Both the position numbers and the translations under genes were made by a program. The notes beneath the pieces are model-generated. The model was not told the DNA's origin. It searched no databases and saw only the letters and a program-made list of their open reading frames with translations. This document shows positions 53,324 through 62,554 of a stretch of 64,000 nt of DNA, in pieces. Within the stretch, counting starts at the first letter, position 1. Each line of letters begins with the position of its first letter. The stretch spans positions 310,001-374,000 of the forward strand of contig NZ_PZYX01000001.1 in the NCBI RefSeq assembly GCF_003047285.1, read 5' to 3'. The DNA is from Nocardioides allogilvus. Lineage in GTDB: Bacteria; Actinomycetota; Actinomycetes; Propionibacteriales; Nocardioidaceae.

Positions 53324-55609
53324 ATGTCACGTGGCGCCCTCGTACGTTTTCTCCTCGTCCTCGGTCTTCTCGGCGGCTGCCTCGCCCTCTCGCTGAACCA
53401 GAAGCCCAACCTGGGACTGGACCTGCGTGGTGGCGCGCAGTTCGTCTTCCAGGCGACCGGCACCGAGGAAGCCCCCGCCAACGCCGAGAACGTCGACAAG
53501 ACCGTCGAGGTGCTGCGCGGACGCGTCGACTCGCTCGGTGTCGCCGAGTCCACGCTGGTCCGCCAGGGCGACGACCGGATCCTGGTCGAGCTGCCCGGCG
53601 TCACCAACGACGAGGAGGCGCAGGAGGCCGAGGAGCAGATCGGCAAGACGGCCAAGCTGACCGCCCACCCCGTCATCGGCACCGCCACGAGCGCGGAGCA
53701 GAAGCCCAAGAAGGGCAACCAGGTCCTGCCCAGCGACCAGGGCGACATCCTCGAGATCGGCCCCACCGCCCTGAGCGGCGACGACGTCACGGGCGCCGAC
53801 GCGCTCACCCGGGACGACACCGTGGGCTACGTCGTGGCGTTGGAGTTCAGCGGCAAGGGCGGCGACAAGTGGGCCGACGTCACCGGCAAGGCTGCCTGCA
53901 GCCCGCTGGGTGACCCGAAGCGCCGCGTCGCGATCGTCCTGGACGGCAAGATCATCACCTCGCCCGAGGTCAACCAGGGCGTCGCCTGCAAAGTCGGCAT
54001 CGCGGGCGGCTCGACCGACATCACCGGCAACTTCTCGCAGGCCGAGGCAAAGCAGCTGGCCGCGCTGATCGAGGGCGGATCGCTGCCCCTCGAGCTCGAG
54101 CTCATCTCCGACCGCCTCGTCGGCCCGACCCTCGGTGCCGAGGCGATCGACGCCTCGATCGAGGCCGGCATCATCGGCCTGCTGCTGACCGGCGTCTTCA
54201 TCATCTTCATCTACCGCCTCGTCGGCGCGATGGCGACGATCGCCCTCACCTCCTACGCGCTGCTGGCGTACGCCATGCTGCTCGCGCTCGGCTCGACCCT
54301 GACGCTGCCCGGCCTCGCCGGTTTCGTGCTCGCCATCGGCATGGCGATCGACGCCAACGTGCTGGTCTTCGAGCGCGCCCGCGAGGAGTACGCCGCCTAT
54401 CCGTCGGCCGGGCTCCGGCGCGCGCTGGCGGTCGGCTTCAACAAGGCCTGGTCGGCCATCATCGACTCCAACGTCACCACCCTGCTCGCGGCGGCGCTGC
54501 TGTTCATCCTCGGCTCCGGCCCGATCAAGGGCTTCGGTGTGACGCTGTCCATCGGTGTCATCGCGTCCATGATCTCTGCGCTGATCATCGCTCGCGTGCT
54601 CTCCGAGATGAGCGTCTCCACCAAGGCGGTCGAGAGCCGTCCTGCGGTGAGCGGTCTCGGCAACGTCGGTCGGGTCCGCGCGTGGCTCGACAGGTCCGAC
54701 TTCGACATCATGGGCAAGCGCCGCATGTGGCTCGGCATCTCCGGCGCCGCCCTGGTGCTGGCCGTGACCGGAATCGTCACGCAGGGGCTCAACCTCGGCG
54801 TCGAGTTCACCGGCGGTCGCCAGCTCGACTACTCGGTCTCCAAGGAGGTCAGCGTCGACGACGCCCGTGAGGCGATCAGCGACGCCGGCTTCCCGCAGGC
54901 TGTCGTCCAGGACGCCGACACCGCCGACTTCACGGTGCGCACCGGTGAGATCTCCAACGACGAGGAGCAGCAGATCGAGGACGCCCTCGCCACCATCGGC
55001 GGCGAGGTCGACAAGATCGACGACCAGACGATCGGTGCCTCGCTGGGCCAGGAGCTCCGGGACAAGGCTCTGATCGCCTTCGGCATCGCGTTGCTCGCCC
55101 AGCTGCTCTACCTGGCGTTCCGCTTCAAGTGGACCTTCGGCGTCTCGGCGGTCGTGGCGATGGCCCACGACGTGGTGCTGGTGGTCGGCATCTTCGCCTG
55201 GTTGGGCAAGCCGATCGACGGCATCTTCCTGGCCGCGGCGATGACCATCATCGGTCTGTCCGTCAACGACACCGTGGTCGTCTTCGACCGCATCCGCGAG
55301 CGCTGGTTCGGTTCCCGGCCCGACGACAGCTTCTCGGAGATGGCCAACAAGGCCGCCATCGAGACGATGCCGCGCACGATCAACACCGGCCTCGGCACGA
55401 TGTTCATCCTGGCCGCGCTGGCCGTCCTCGGTGGCGACTCGCTGCGCGACTTCGCGATCGCCCTGCTGATCGGTCTGATCGTCGGCACCTACTCCTCGGT
55501 CTTCACCGCGACCCCGTTGCTGACCTACTTCCAGGAGAAGTGGCCGATGAGCAGGGTCAAGCGCGAGAAGGTCGAGCGGACGCCCGAGGACTCGGGCGCA
55601 GTCATCTGA
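53324..55609 (+). CDS. secDF: Fused protein-export membrane protein SecDF
   Basis: A 761-residue RND-type subunit that uses the proton gradient to help Sec-dependent export. SecD motifs (GLDLRGGAQFVF, then DDRILVELPGV and TSPEVNQGVA) occupy the first half, and SecF motifs (NLGVEFTGGRQLDYSV, then GLSVNDTVVVFDRIRE) the second. Actinobacteria normally carry separate secD and secF, so the fusion, similar in size to Bacillus SecDF, is unusual and may be an extra copy. ATG 53324 is favoured because GGAGG lies nine bases upstream; ATG 53315 would leave no spacer. Confidence 0.9.
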   Translation: MSRGALVRFLLVLGLLGGCLALSLNQKPNLGLDLRGGAQFVFQATGTEEAPANAENVDKTVEVLRGRVDSLGVAESTLVRQGDDRILVELPGVTNDEEAQEAEEQIGKTAKLTAHPVIGTATSAEQKPKKGNQVLPSDQGDILEIGPTALSGDDVTGADALTRDDTVGYVVALEFSGKGGDKWADVTGKAACSPLGDPKRRVAIVLDGKIITSPEVNQGVACKVGIAGGSTDITGNFSQAEAKQLAALIEGGSLPLELELISDRLVGPTLGAEAIDASIEAGIIGLLLTGVFIIFIYRLVGAMATIALTSYALLAYAMLLALGSTLTLPGLAGFVLAIGMAIDANVLVFERAREEYAAYPSAGLRRALAVGFNKAWSAIIDSNVTTLLAAALLFILGSGPIKGFGVTLSIGVIASMISALIIARVLSEMSVSTKAVESRPAVSGLGNVGRVRAWLDRSDFDIMGKRRMWLGISGAALVLAVTGIVTQGLNLGVEFTGGRQLDYSVSKEVSVDDAREAISDAGFPQAVVQDADTADFTVRTGEISNDEEQQIEDALATIGGEVDKIDDQTIGASLGQELRDKALIAFGIALLAQLLYLAFRFKWTFGVSAVVAMAHDVVLVVGIFAWLGKPIDGIFLAAAMTIIGLSVNDTVVVFDRIRERWFGSRPDDSFSEMANKAAIETMPRTINTGLGTMFILAALAVLGGDSLRDFAIALLIGLIVGTYSSVFTATPLLTYFQEKWPMSRVKREKVERTPEDSGAVI

Positions 55610-55615
55610 CGCCGC

Positions 55616-55653
55616 TGGTTGAGCAACGAGCGCCAGCGAGCGTGTCGAAACCA
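55616..55653. repeat. Intergenic palindromic repeat of a common actinobacterial type
   Basis: The segment starts TGGTTGAGCAACGAGCG and ends GTGTCGAAACCA, an imperfect palindrome. From memory, near-identical sequences are dispersed between genes in Nocardioides and related genera. Here it lies between secDF and the DinG-like gene and may act as a terminator. Confidence 0.6.
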
Positions 55654-55708
55654 AGGCCGCTCGCGAGGCGTACGGCGCACTGTCGGTGCTCGCCCGTAGG
55701 GTTCTCGG

Positions 55709-57688
55709 GTGCCTGACACCCAAGCCCGACCCGCGCGCAGCGCCCCCGATGTCTCCGGGGTGCTCGCTGCTGCGGTGACGGCTCTCGGGGGCCAGGAGCG
55801 GGCCGGCCAGATCGAGATGGCCCAGCAGGTCTCCCAAGCCCTCGGCGACGGCAAGCACCTCCTCGTCCAGGCCGGCACCGGCACCGGCAAGTCGCTGGCC
55901 TACCTCGTCCCGGCGCTGCTCCACCACGACCGCGTGGTCGTCGCCACCGCGACCCTCGCCCTGCAGCACCAGCTGGTCGAGCGGGACATCCCGAGGCTGG
56001 TCGAGGCCATCGGCGACCGGGTCGATGCGACGTACGCCGTGCTCAAGGGCCGTGGCAACTACGCCTGCCTGCACCGCATCCGCGAGGGCGTGCCCGACGA
56101 GCAGGGCGCCCTGGTCGACGTGCCGACCGGCTCGATGGCCGAGAAGGTGCTGGAGCTGCGCGCGTGGGCCGAGAAGGAGTCCGAGGACTCCGGCACCGGC
56201 GAGCGCGACAACGCCCCGCGCCACACCGACCGTGAGTGGCGCCAGGTCAGCGTCAACCACCGCGAGTGCCTGGGCGCGACGAAGTGCCCGTTCGCCGCGG
56301 AGTGCTTCGCGGAGCGCGCGCGGGAGAAGGCGCAGCGCTCCCACCTGATCATCACCAACCACTCGCTGCTCGCGATCGACGCGATCGAGGGGGTGCCGAT
56401 GATCCCCGACTACGACGCGGTGGTCATCGACGAGGCCCACGAGCTGACCGCCCGCGTCACCCAGGCGGCGACCGACGAGCTGGCCGTCAACGACATCGAG
56501 CGGGCGTCGCGGCGCTCCCAGCGCTGGGTGGCGGACGACTCCGCCGACCGCCTCGGCGAGGCGGCCGACTCGCTCGCCGAGGCGATCGAGGCGACGTCGC
56601 CGGGGCGCATCGAGCAGCTCGGCGACCAGCTCGGCGAGGCGCTGGCGCTGGTGCGCGACGCCGCCCGCACGTGTCTGTCGGCCTTCCCCAAGGAGACCCC
56701 CGGCGGCGACGGCGGTGACGCCGGGCGCACCCAGGCCAAGGGCATGGTGCAGGACGTCTTCGCCAACGCCGAGCGGATGGCCGCCAACCTCGACAGCGAC
56801 GTGCTGTGGCTCAACGAGGCCCGCGACCGCATCCCCGCCCGGCTGCACGTCGCGCCCCTGCAGGTGTGGGGGCCGATGCGCGACAAACTGCTCACCGACA
56901 AGACGGTCGTGTTCACCAGCGCGACGCTGATGCTGGGCGGCGACTTCAACGCCGTCGCGTCCACGCTCGGGCTCAAGGCGACCGAGCGGGAGGCGCCCTC
57001 ACGCTCCGGCGACGTGCTGCCGTGGCGCGGCATCGACGTCGGCTCGCCCTTCGACTACGGCCAGCAGGCGATCCTCTACGTCGCTCGCCACCTGCCGCCT
57101 CCCGGACGCGACGGCCTCGTGAAGGCCCAGCTCGACGAGATCTGCGAGCTGGTCGATGCTGCCGGCGGGCGCACCCTCGGGCTGTTCTCGTCGCGCCGCG
57201 CGGCGGAGGCTGCGGCCGAGGTCGTGCGCGAGCGCCTGCCCCACCTGACCACCCTCGCCCAGGGCGACGCCCAGCTGCCCGAGCTGGCCAAGCAGTTCGT
57301 CGAGGACCCCCACACCTGCCTGTTCGGCACGCTGTCGCTGTGGCAGGGGCTCGACGTTCCGGGTGAGACCTGCCAGCTCGTCCTGATCGACAGGATCCCC
57401 TTCCCGCGCCCCGACGACCCGCTGATGTCAGCGCGACAGAAGGCCGCCGACCGCGCAGGTGGCAACGGCTTCATGCAGGTCGCCGCCACCCACGCCGCGC
57501 TGCTGCTGGCCCAGGGGGCCGGGCGACTGATCCGCACGACGACGGACCGGGGGGTTGTCGCCGTACTCGATCCGAGGCTGGCGACCGCGCGCTACGGCTC
57601 GTTCCTCAAGGCCTCCCTGCCGCCGATGTGGACCACGACCGACCCAGCCCTCGTGCGCAAGGCGCTCGCGCGCCTGGCCGAGGGCTGA
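55709..57688 (+). CDS. ATP-dependent DNA helicase, DinG/XPD family
   Basis: A 659-residue superfamily 2 helicase with the iron-sulfur domain of DinG and XPD. Walker A is AGTGTGKS (55-62); cluster cysteines are Cys120, Cys187, Cys193 and Cys199; the DEAH box follows in VVIDEAHEL near residue 239; later motifs include TLSLWQGLDVPGE and QGAGRLIRT. Such helicases unwind forked or R-loop DNA during repair. TAGGGT (55697-55702) ends six bases before the GTG. LexA control is plausible from the neighbourhood, but no SOS box was seen at its promoter. Confidence 0.9.
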   Translation: MPDTQARPARSAPDVSGVLAAAVTALGGQERAGQIEMAQQVSQALGDGKHLLVQAGTGTGKSLAYLVPALLHHDRVVVATATLALQHQLVERDIPRLVEAIGDRVDATYAVLKGRGNYACLHRIREGVPDEQGALVDVPTGSMAEKVLELRAWAEKESEDSGTGERDNAPRHTDREWRQVSVNHRECLGATKCPFAAECFAERAREKAQRSHLIITNHSLLAIDAIEGVPMIPDYDAVVIDEAHELTARVTQAATDELAVNDIERASRRSQRWVADDSADRLGEAADSLAEAIEATSPGRIEQLGDQLGEALALVRDAARTCLSAFPKETPGGDGGDAGRTQAKGMVQDVFANAERMAANLDSDVLWLNEARDRIPARLHVAPLQVWGPMRDKLLTDKTVVFTSATLMLGGDFNAVASTLGLKATEREAPSRSGDVLPWRGIDVGSPFDYGQQAILYVARHLPPPGRDGLVKAQLDEICELVDAAGGRTLGLFSSRRAAEAAAEVVRERLPHLTTLAQGDAQLPELAKQFVEDPHTCLFGTLSLWQGLDVPGETCQLVLIDRIPFPRPDDPLMSARQKAADRAGGNGFMQVAATHAALLLAQGAGRLIRTTTDRGVVAVLDPRLATARYGSFLKASLPPMWTTTDPALVRKALARLAEG

Positions 57689-57695
57689 GCCCGCT

Positions 57696-58967
57696 TCAGC
57701 GCCGGCGCGGCAACCGCGACTGACCGTCGTAGCCGCCCTTCGGCGCACCCAGCCCGAAGAAGTCCGTCAGCGTGGGCGCGACGTCGATCGTCCTCGCCTC
57801 CGCCGACGCGCTCGCGCCGCGGGGGACGCGCGGGTGCCCGCCCGCGAGGAAGAACGGGATCGGCTTCGTCGCCGGATGGCCGTGGTTGCCGGGGATCGGG
57901 TTGGAGTGCAGTGCGGGATCGCTGAAGCGCCAGCCCGCCCGGCAGAACACGACGACGTCACCGCCGACCGGGCCGGTGCGCAGCCAGGTCGTACGGCGAG
58001 GGTCGTGCGCGCTGAGCACGCCGGGCGTCGCCTGGGCGATCGCGATCATCCGGGCCACGGCCGCGTCGTGCTGGGCGGCTGCACCCGTCCAGTAGAGGAG
58101 GTCGGCGCCGCCGTTGTCGGCGATCACCACCTTGCCGGCGAGCAGCGGGTCGGCGTCCACCGCCGGCTGGAGGCTGATGACCGCGTCGGGGCGCGACCAG
58201 TCCATCGAGTGGTCGGCCAGCACGATCACCAACGACTGCGACCAGCGTCCGGCTGCCTTCAGCGCGTCGACGAATCGGCCCACCTGGAGGTCGGTCGAGG
58301 CCAGCGCCGCCTGCCGGAGCAGCCGGAGGTCGACCGGGCCGGTGACGTCGCTGTGGCCCATCCGGTCGATGTCGCCGAGGTTGACGAACATCAGGTTGGG
58401 GTCGTGCTGCTCGAGCATCGCGAGGGTGGCCGCCATCGTGAACGCGTCGGGCGCGTGGCCGGACACGGGCACGATGGGCGCGGGCTCCCAGCGGTGCGTC
58501 GCGCGGGTGCCGAAGATGCCGTAGAGGTACTCCTTCGAGAGCACCGTCCCGGTCGTGAAGCCGTCCCGGCTGAGGCGCTCGATGACGGTACGCGCCTTGA
58601 GGTCCGAGGGCTTGTCCAGGTCGCGGACGACGCCGAGCGAGCGGTCGTAGACCGAGTTGGCCGGCACGCCGCTGCGATCGGGACGGACCCCGGTCATCAT
58701 CATCACGTGGTTGGGGATCGTCTCCATGATCGGCACCGACGAGGCGTAGGGGTGGTTGAGGCCGGAGGAGCGCAGCGCGCTCGTGCGCGGCATCAGCAGC
58801 GGCGTGATCTCGTCGGGCCGGCAGCCGTCGAGCACGAGGACGTAGGCCCGCTGGAGCCTGTCGGCGGCGGGGCGCGCCGCCGCGCCGGGCGCCGACGACA
58901 GCGTGACGGCCAGGCCGCCGGCGCCCGCGAGGGTGATGAAGCTGCGGCGGTCCAGGGTGGCGCTCAT
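57696..58967 (-). CDS. Exported alkaline phosphatase superfamily protein (type I phosphodiesterase/sulfatase-like)
   Basis: A 423-residue enzyme with a twin-arginine signal, DRRSFITLAGAGGLAV, so it is probably exported folded. Catalytic-domain features are VLVLDGCRPDEITPLL near the start, SVPIMETIPNHVMMMTG, VNLGDIDRMGHSD and VLADHSMDWSRPD. It should hydrolyse phosphate mono- or diesters outside the membrane; the substrate is unknown. Its ATG overlaps the stop of the PhoD-like gene by four bases. It is the third gene of a coupled unit. Confidence 0.82.
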   Translation of the reverse strand: MSATLDRRSFITLAGAGGLAVTLSSAPGAAARPAADRLQRAYVLVLDGCRPDEITPLLMPRTSALRSSGLNHPYASSVPIMETIPNHVMMMTGVRPDRSGVPANSVYDRSLGVVRDLDKPSDLKARTVIERLSRDGFTTGTVLSKEYLYGIFGTRATHRWEPAPIVPVSGHAPDAFTMAATLAMLEQHDPNLMFVNLGDIDRMGHSDVTGPVDLRLLRQAALASTDLQVGRFVDALKAAGRWSQSLVIVLADHSMDWSRPDAVISLQPAVDADPLLAGKVVIADNGGADLLYWTGAAAQHDAAVARMIAIAQATPGVLSAHDPRRTTWLRTGPVGGDVVVFCRAGWRFSDPALHSNPIPGNHGHPATKPIPFFLAGGHPRVPRGASASAEARTIDVAPTLTDFFGLGAPKGGYDGQSRLPRRR

Positions 58968-60661
58968 GCGACGGGCTTCGCGACGGGGACGACGTGGTTG
59001 GCGCCGGAGGCGGTGGCCCACGACGCGCTCCAGCTCGCCGGGGCCGCAGGGTCACGACGGTCGCCGATCACGAACCAGTCCATCTGCGCGCGGGCCGCGG
59101 TGACGTCGAGGACCGAGAAGCCGTGGTCGTCGAAGTTGAGGTACTTCACGTGCCGGTTGTTGGCCTGGATGATCCCCTCGACCACGAGGCTGCTCGTGCG
59201 CGCGGGGGTGCCGGTGATGTCCTTCAGGTTGTTCGAGGTGACCGACGAGCAGACGAACTCGACGCCCGCGGACTCGCTCAGCGGATAGGTCGCGATGTCC
59301 TGCGGCAGGTCGCACGCCCACGCTGAGTGGATGTCCCCGGTCAGGAACACCACGTCACGCAGCCGCCGGTCCCGGATGTGGGTGAAGAGCTCGCGACGGT
59401 CGTCGGTGTAGCCGTCCCACTGGTCCACGTTGTACGGCGCCCCGTCGCGCGGCAAGATCCCGGTGACGTCGTTGACGGGGTCGACGAGATCGGTCGGCAG
59501 CTGCGCGAAGGTGACCGGCGCGATCATCACCGGGTTGCCGACCAGCTTCCACTGCGGGCGTGCGCGCCGCAGCGCACCGAGCAGCCAGTCGAGCTGCGCG
59601 CGGCCGGTGATGGTGCGCTCGGGGTCGCTGACCCTGGCCTCGAGGGTCGGCACGGGACTGGGTGTTGTGGTGGGGACCTGCTCGTCGCGGTGGGTGCGCA
59701 GGTCGAGCATGCTCAGCTGCGCGAGCTTGCCGAAGGTCAGCTCGCGGAAGAGCCGCGTGCCGTCACCCACCTGCGCGGTGCCCTCCATGAGGACGGGCAA
59801 CCACTCGTCGTACGCCCGATGGGCCCGCGCCCGGCGCGCGGCGTAGTCGCCCTCGGCGGCCTGGTGGTTCTGCGCTCCCTCTGCCCACTGGTCGTTGGTG
59901 ACCTCGTGGTCGTCCCAGGTGACGATGAAGGGGTAGCGCGCGTGCAGCGCCTGGAGGTCGGGGTCCTGCTTGTACTGCGCGTGCCGCTGGCGGTAGTCGG
60001 CCAGCGAGACCATCTCGTGCGCCGGCACGTGCGATCGCACGTCGACGTCGGACTGTCCGTAGCCGTACTGGCCCGGGCCGTACTCGTAGAGGTAGTCGCC
60101 GAGGTGCAGGATCGCGTGCAGGTCGTCGCGCTTCGCGAGGTGGCGGTAGGCCGAGAAGTGGCCCGCCTGCAGGTTGGCGCACGACACGACGCCGAGCCGG
60201 AGGTTGTCGGGGCTGGCGGTGGCGCGCGGCGCCGTCCAGGTGCGGCCGACGGGGCTGACGTGGCGGCCGACGCGGAAGCGGTAGAAGTGCCAGGTGTCGG
60301 GCGCCAACCGCGTCGCGTCGATCTTGACAGTGTGGTCTCGCGCCGCGCTGGTGCGCGCGGTGCCGCGACGGACGACCTTGCGGAAGCGCTCGTCGAGCGC
60401 GACCTCCCACTCGACGTCCACGGCCGAGCCGCGGCCCGACCCGGGAGTCGCGTCCGGCGAGGGAGTCACCCTGGTCCAGAGGACGACCCGACCCGGTCGG
60501 GGATCACCGGAGGCGACGCCGTGCTGGAAGACGCGATGCTCCTGGCCGGGCTTGGCTGCGACGCCGGCGCTGGCCGCGGCACTCGCGGCGGTTGCGGCGG
60601 TCAGGGCTCCGGCGGAAGCGAGGATCGTACGGCGCGGAACGGGGCGCGAGGTCTGGGTCAC
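58964..60661 (-). CDS. PhoD-like alkaline phosphatase (Tat-exported)
   Basis: A 565-residue calcium/iron-type phosphatase-phosphodiesterase. The N-terminus PRRTILASAGALTAATAA is a twin-arginine signal. An Ig-like PhoD N-domain begins FQHGVASGDPRPGRVVLWTR, and the metallophosphatase core shows LGVVSCANLQAG, HLGDYLYEYG, TWDDHEVTNDQW and FLTGDIHSAWACDL. It starts with GTG overlapping the PAP2 stop by four bases. It probably scavenges phosphate outside the cell; no Pho box was recognised. Confidence 0.92.
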   Translation of the reverse strand: MTQTSRPVPRRTILASAGALTAATAASAAASAGVAAKPGQEHRVFQHGVASGDPRPGRVVLWTRVTPSPDATPGSGRGSAVDVEWEVALDERFRKVVRRGTARTSAARDHTVKIDATRLAPDTWHFYRFRVGRHVSPVGRTWTAPRATASPDNLRLGVVSCANLQAGHFSAYRHLAKRDDLHAILHLGDYLYEYGPGQYGYGQSDVDVRSHVPAHEMVSLADYRQRHAQYKQDPDLQALHARYPFIVTWDDHEVTNDQWAEGAQNHQAAEGDYAARRARAHRAYDEWLPVLMEGTAQVGDGTRLFRELTFGKLAQLSMLDLRTHRDEQVPTTTPSPVPTLEARVSDPERTITGRAQLDWLLGALRRARPQWKLVGNPVMIAPVTFAQLPTDLVDPVNDVTGILPRDGAPYNVDQWDGYTDDRRELFTHIRDRRLRDVVFLTGDIHSAWACDLPQDIATYPLSESAGVEFVCSSVTSNNLKDITGTPARTSSLVVEGIIQANNRHVKYLNFDDHGFSVLDVTAARAQMDWFVIGDRRDPAAPASWSASWATASGANHVVPVAKPVA

Positions 60662-61479
60662 GCATGTAGCAACGACGCAGAGGCCTCGAGATCACGCGGG
60701 GCGACCGGACGTTCATTCGTTGTTTGCCAGGCCAGGAGCACGATGGCCCAGCCGGCGACCACGTCGAGGAGCCAGTGGTTGCCGGTGCCGACGACCACGA
60801 CGGCAGTCAGCACGGCGTGCGCCCAGCCGACGGAGCGCAACCCGCGGTGGGTCGTCGCGGCGCTGATCGCGAGCGCCACCCACAGCGCCCAGCCGGCGTG
60901 CATGCTCGGGAAGGCGGCCAGCTGGTTGGTCAGCCAGCCCATGCCCTGCGGTGCCGACGCGGCCTCGCCCCACCAGCCGCTGTCTGCGTGTAGCGCCATC
61001 AGGTCGGCGTAGCCGACGAGGCGTGGGGGAGCGGTCGGCATCAGCAGGTAGCCGACGAGTGCGACGAGGGTGCTCGCGACCAGGACCTGCCGGGCACGCG
61101 GATAGAGCGCGGCGCGTCGCCGGTAGAGCCAGCCGAGCACGACGGCGGTGCCGACGTAGTGGGCCGTCGCGTAGTAGTAGGCCGCCAGCAGGCCCGCCAC
61201 GTCGTGGTCGACGAACCAGCCGACGGCTGTCCGTTCCAGGTCCAGCAGCAACGTCACCTCGATGTCGACGATCCGCATCGCTCGCTCACGCGCCGGCGCG
61301 AGGGCGTCGTCGGCGAACACCCGCGAGGCGGCGTACGCGATGTAGAGCAGCGCGATGAAGCCGAGCTCGCGCAAGCCGCGACGACTCCGCTGGAGCTGTG
61401 CAGCGGAGTCGGAAATGGTCGGGCGTGGGGCAAGGATCGTCACGGTTCCAGACAAGCCCGGGCGACGGCTGACCGGCAT
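60658..61479 (-). CDS. PAP2 superfamily membrane phosphatase/phosphotransferase
   Basis: A 273-residue membrane protein with about six helices, related to the inositol-phosphotransferase-like branch of PAP2. Active-site blocks are PTAPPRL (149-155), FPSMHAGW (190-197, His194) and GNHWLLDVVAGW near residue 233. It may act on lipid phosphates or a polyol lipid headgroup. ATG 61479 and GTG 61443 are both possible starts; a hairpin overlaps the former. It opens the three-gene phosphatase unit downstream of lexA. Confidence 0.8.
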   Translation of the reverse strand: MPVSRRPGLSGTVTILAPRPTISDSAAQLQRSRRGLRELGFIALLYIAYAASRVFADDALAPARERAMRIVDIEVTLLLDLERTAVGWFVDHDVAGLLAAYYYATAHYVGTAVVLGWLYRRRAALYPRARQVLVASTLVALVGYLLMPTAPPRLVGYADLMALHADSGWWGEAASAPQGMGWLTNQLAAFPSMHAGWALWVALAISAATTHRGLRSVGWAHAVLTAVVVVGTGNHWLLDVVAGWAIVLLAWQTTNERPVAPRDLEASASLLHA

Positions 61480-61496
61480 CGGGCTTGTCCCCGGTC

Positions 61497-61530
61497 GACC
61501 CCGGGGATCCGGTCGCGGAACCCCGGGGTC
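61497..61530 (-). terminator. Candidate lexA terminator
   Basis: GACCCCGGGG (61497-61506) pairs perfectly with 61521-61530 across a 14-base loop, shortly after the lexA stop at 61563. The PAP2 gene follows on the same strand, so termination may be partial. Confidence 0.5.
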
Positions 61531-61562
61531 GCCTGCAGGTGTCGGTCAGGGGTGACCTCGCC

Positions 61563-62291
61563 TCACACGCGGCGCAGGACCGCGGTCACCTTGCCCAGGA
61601 TGGTCGCGTTGGTGCCGTCGATCGGGTCGTAGTTGACGTTGTGCGGCAGCAGCCAGACGTGTCCGTCCTTGCGCTGGAACGTCTTGACCGTCGCCTCGCC
61701 GTCGATCAGCGCCGCGACGATGTCGCCGTTCTCGGCCGTCTGCTCCTGGCGGATCACGACGTAGTCACCGCTGCAGATCGCTGCGTCGATCATCGAGTCG
61801 CCCGACACCTCGAGCATGAACAAGGTGCCGTCGCCGACCAGCGACTTGGGCAGCGGGAAGACCTCCTCGATGCGCTCGTCGGCCAGGATCGGCCCGCCGG
61901 CGGCGATCCGTCCGACCATCGGCACATAGGTCGCCGGGGGCGCGGCGTCGCCGATGTCGGTCTCGTCGTACGTCGACTCGTCGGCGCTCGACATCGAGCG
62001 GCGTGCGGCCATCACCTCGGGCAGGAACACCTCCAGCGCGCGCGGCCTGTTGGGGTCGCGTCGCAAGAAGCCCTTCTCCTCGAGGGTCTTGAGCTGATGG
62101 GCGACGCTGGAGGAGCTGGTGAGCCCGACCGCGGCGCCGATCTCGCGCATGCTCGGGGGATAGCCGCGGGTCTCGATGGCGTCCTTGATCGTGGCGAGCA
62201 CCCGCTGCTGGCGCGGCGTGAGTCCCGTGGCGTCCGGCGGCCCGTCGGGCATGGCCAGGACCTTTGCGTCCGGTGCTTCCTTCTTCGCCAT
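61563..62291 (-). CDS. lexA: SOS repressor LexA
   Basis: A 242-residue repressor of the DNA-damage response. The N-terminal winged helix contains [20 protein letters not shown]. The self-cleavage site is Ala131-Gly132 in RIAAGGP, with the Ser166-Lys203 catalytic dyad in VSGDSMIDA and EATVKTF. About 20 extra N-terminal residues are typical of actinobacteria. GGAGGAG precedes the ATG. Its own promoter carries SOS boxes, so it is autoregulated. Confidence 0.96.
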   Translation of the reverse strand: MAKKEAPDAKVLAMPDGPPDATGLTPRQQRVLATIKDAIETRGYPPSMREIGAAVGLTSSSSVAHQLKTLEEKGFLRRDPNRPRALEVFLPEVMAARRSMSSADESTYDETDIGDAAPPATYVPMVGRIAAGGPILADERIEEVFPLPKSLVGDGTLFMLEVSGDSMIDAAICSGDYVVIRQEQTAENGDIVAALIDGEATVKTFQRKDGHVWLLPHNVNYDPIDGTNATILGKVTAVLRRV

Positions 62292-62320
62292 GGCGGCTCC
62301 TCCTGCAGTCGGTTGGTTTC

Positions 62321-62359
62321 ACCGTAGTCATCGCCGAGCAGTTGTTCAAACATTTGTTC
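62321..62359 (-). promoter_or_regulatory. lexA promoter with overlapping imperfect SOS box
   Basis: On the minus strand TTGAAC (62344-62349), a 17-base spacer and TACGGT (62321-62326) form a good promoter. An SOS-like box, AAACATTTGTTC (62348-62359, one mismatch to GAACnnnnGTTC), overlaps the -35. Confidence 0.7.
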
Positions 62360-62395
62360 GAAGGCGTGTCGGCCTCAGAGGACTCCTGACGTGTC

Positions 62396-62407
62396 GAACA
62401 ATTGTTC
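62396..62407. promoter_or_regulatory. Consensus SOS box
   Basis: GAACAATTGTTC is a perfect actinobacterial LexA box (GAACnnnnGTTC), extended symmetrically by flanking CG. It lies between the two divergent promoters and could serve both. Confidence 0.88.
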
Positions 62408-62417
62408 GTCCGAGCGC

Positions 62418-62446
62418 TTGCATCGTTCGAACACATGCTCTACCGT
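62418..62446 (+). promoter_or_regulatory. SOS-controlled promoter of the LysM gene
   Basis: TTGCAT (62418-62423), a 17-base spacer and TACCGT (62441-62446) form a promoter. GAACACATGCTC (62429-62440), one mismatch from the SOS consensus, fills the spacer, so bound LexA would block it. Confidence 0.72.
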
Positions 62447-62554
62447 CGTACACACGTTCGATCGAACGTCTCTTCGACCCGCTGCCGATGTCGGTGGCTC
62501 CGTCTAGACATTCCCTCGACACCACGACCGGCTGATCTTCCCCAGGAGGCCAAC

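Noticed and set aside
53327..56848. A 1173-codon open frame on the minus strand
   Set aside because: It lies opposite SecDF and the DinG-like helicase, whose motifs are intact, and its translation is low-complexity Gly/Arg/Asp/Val-rich sequence typical of antisense frames in high-GC DNA.
61452..61489. Hairpin GACAAGCCCG/CGGGCTTGTC at the PAP2 start as a riboswitch
   Set aside because: It is a simple stem with no recognisable aptamer and depends on an uncertain start codon.
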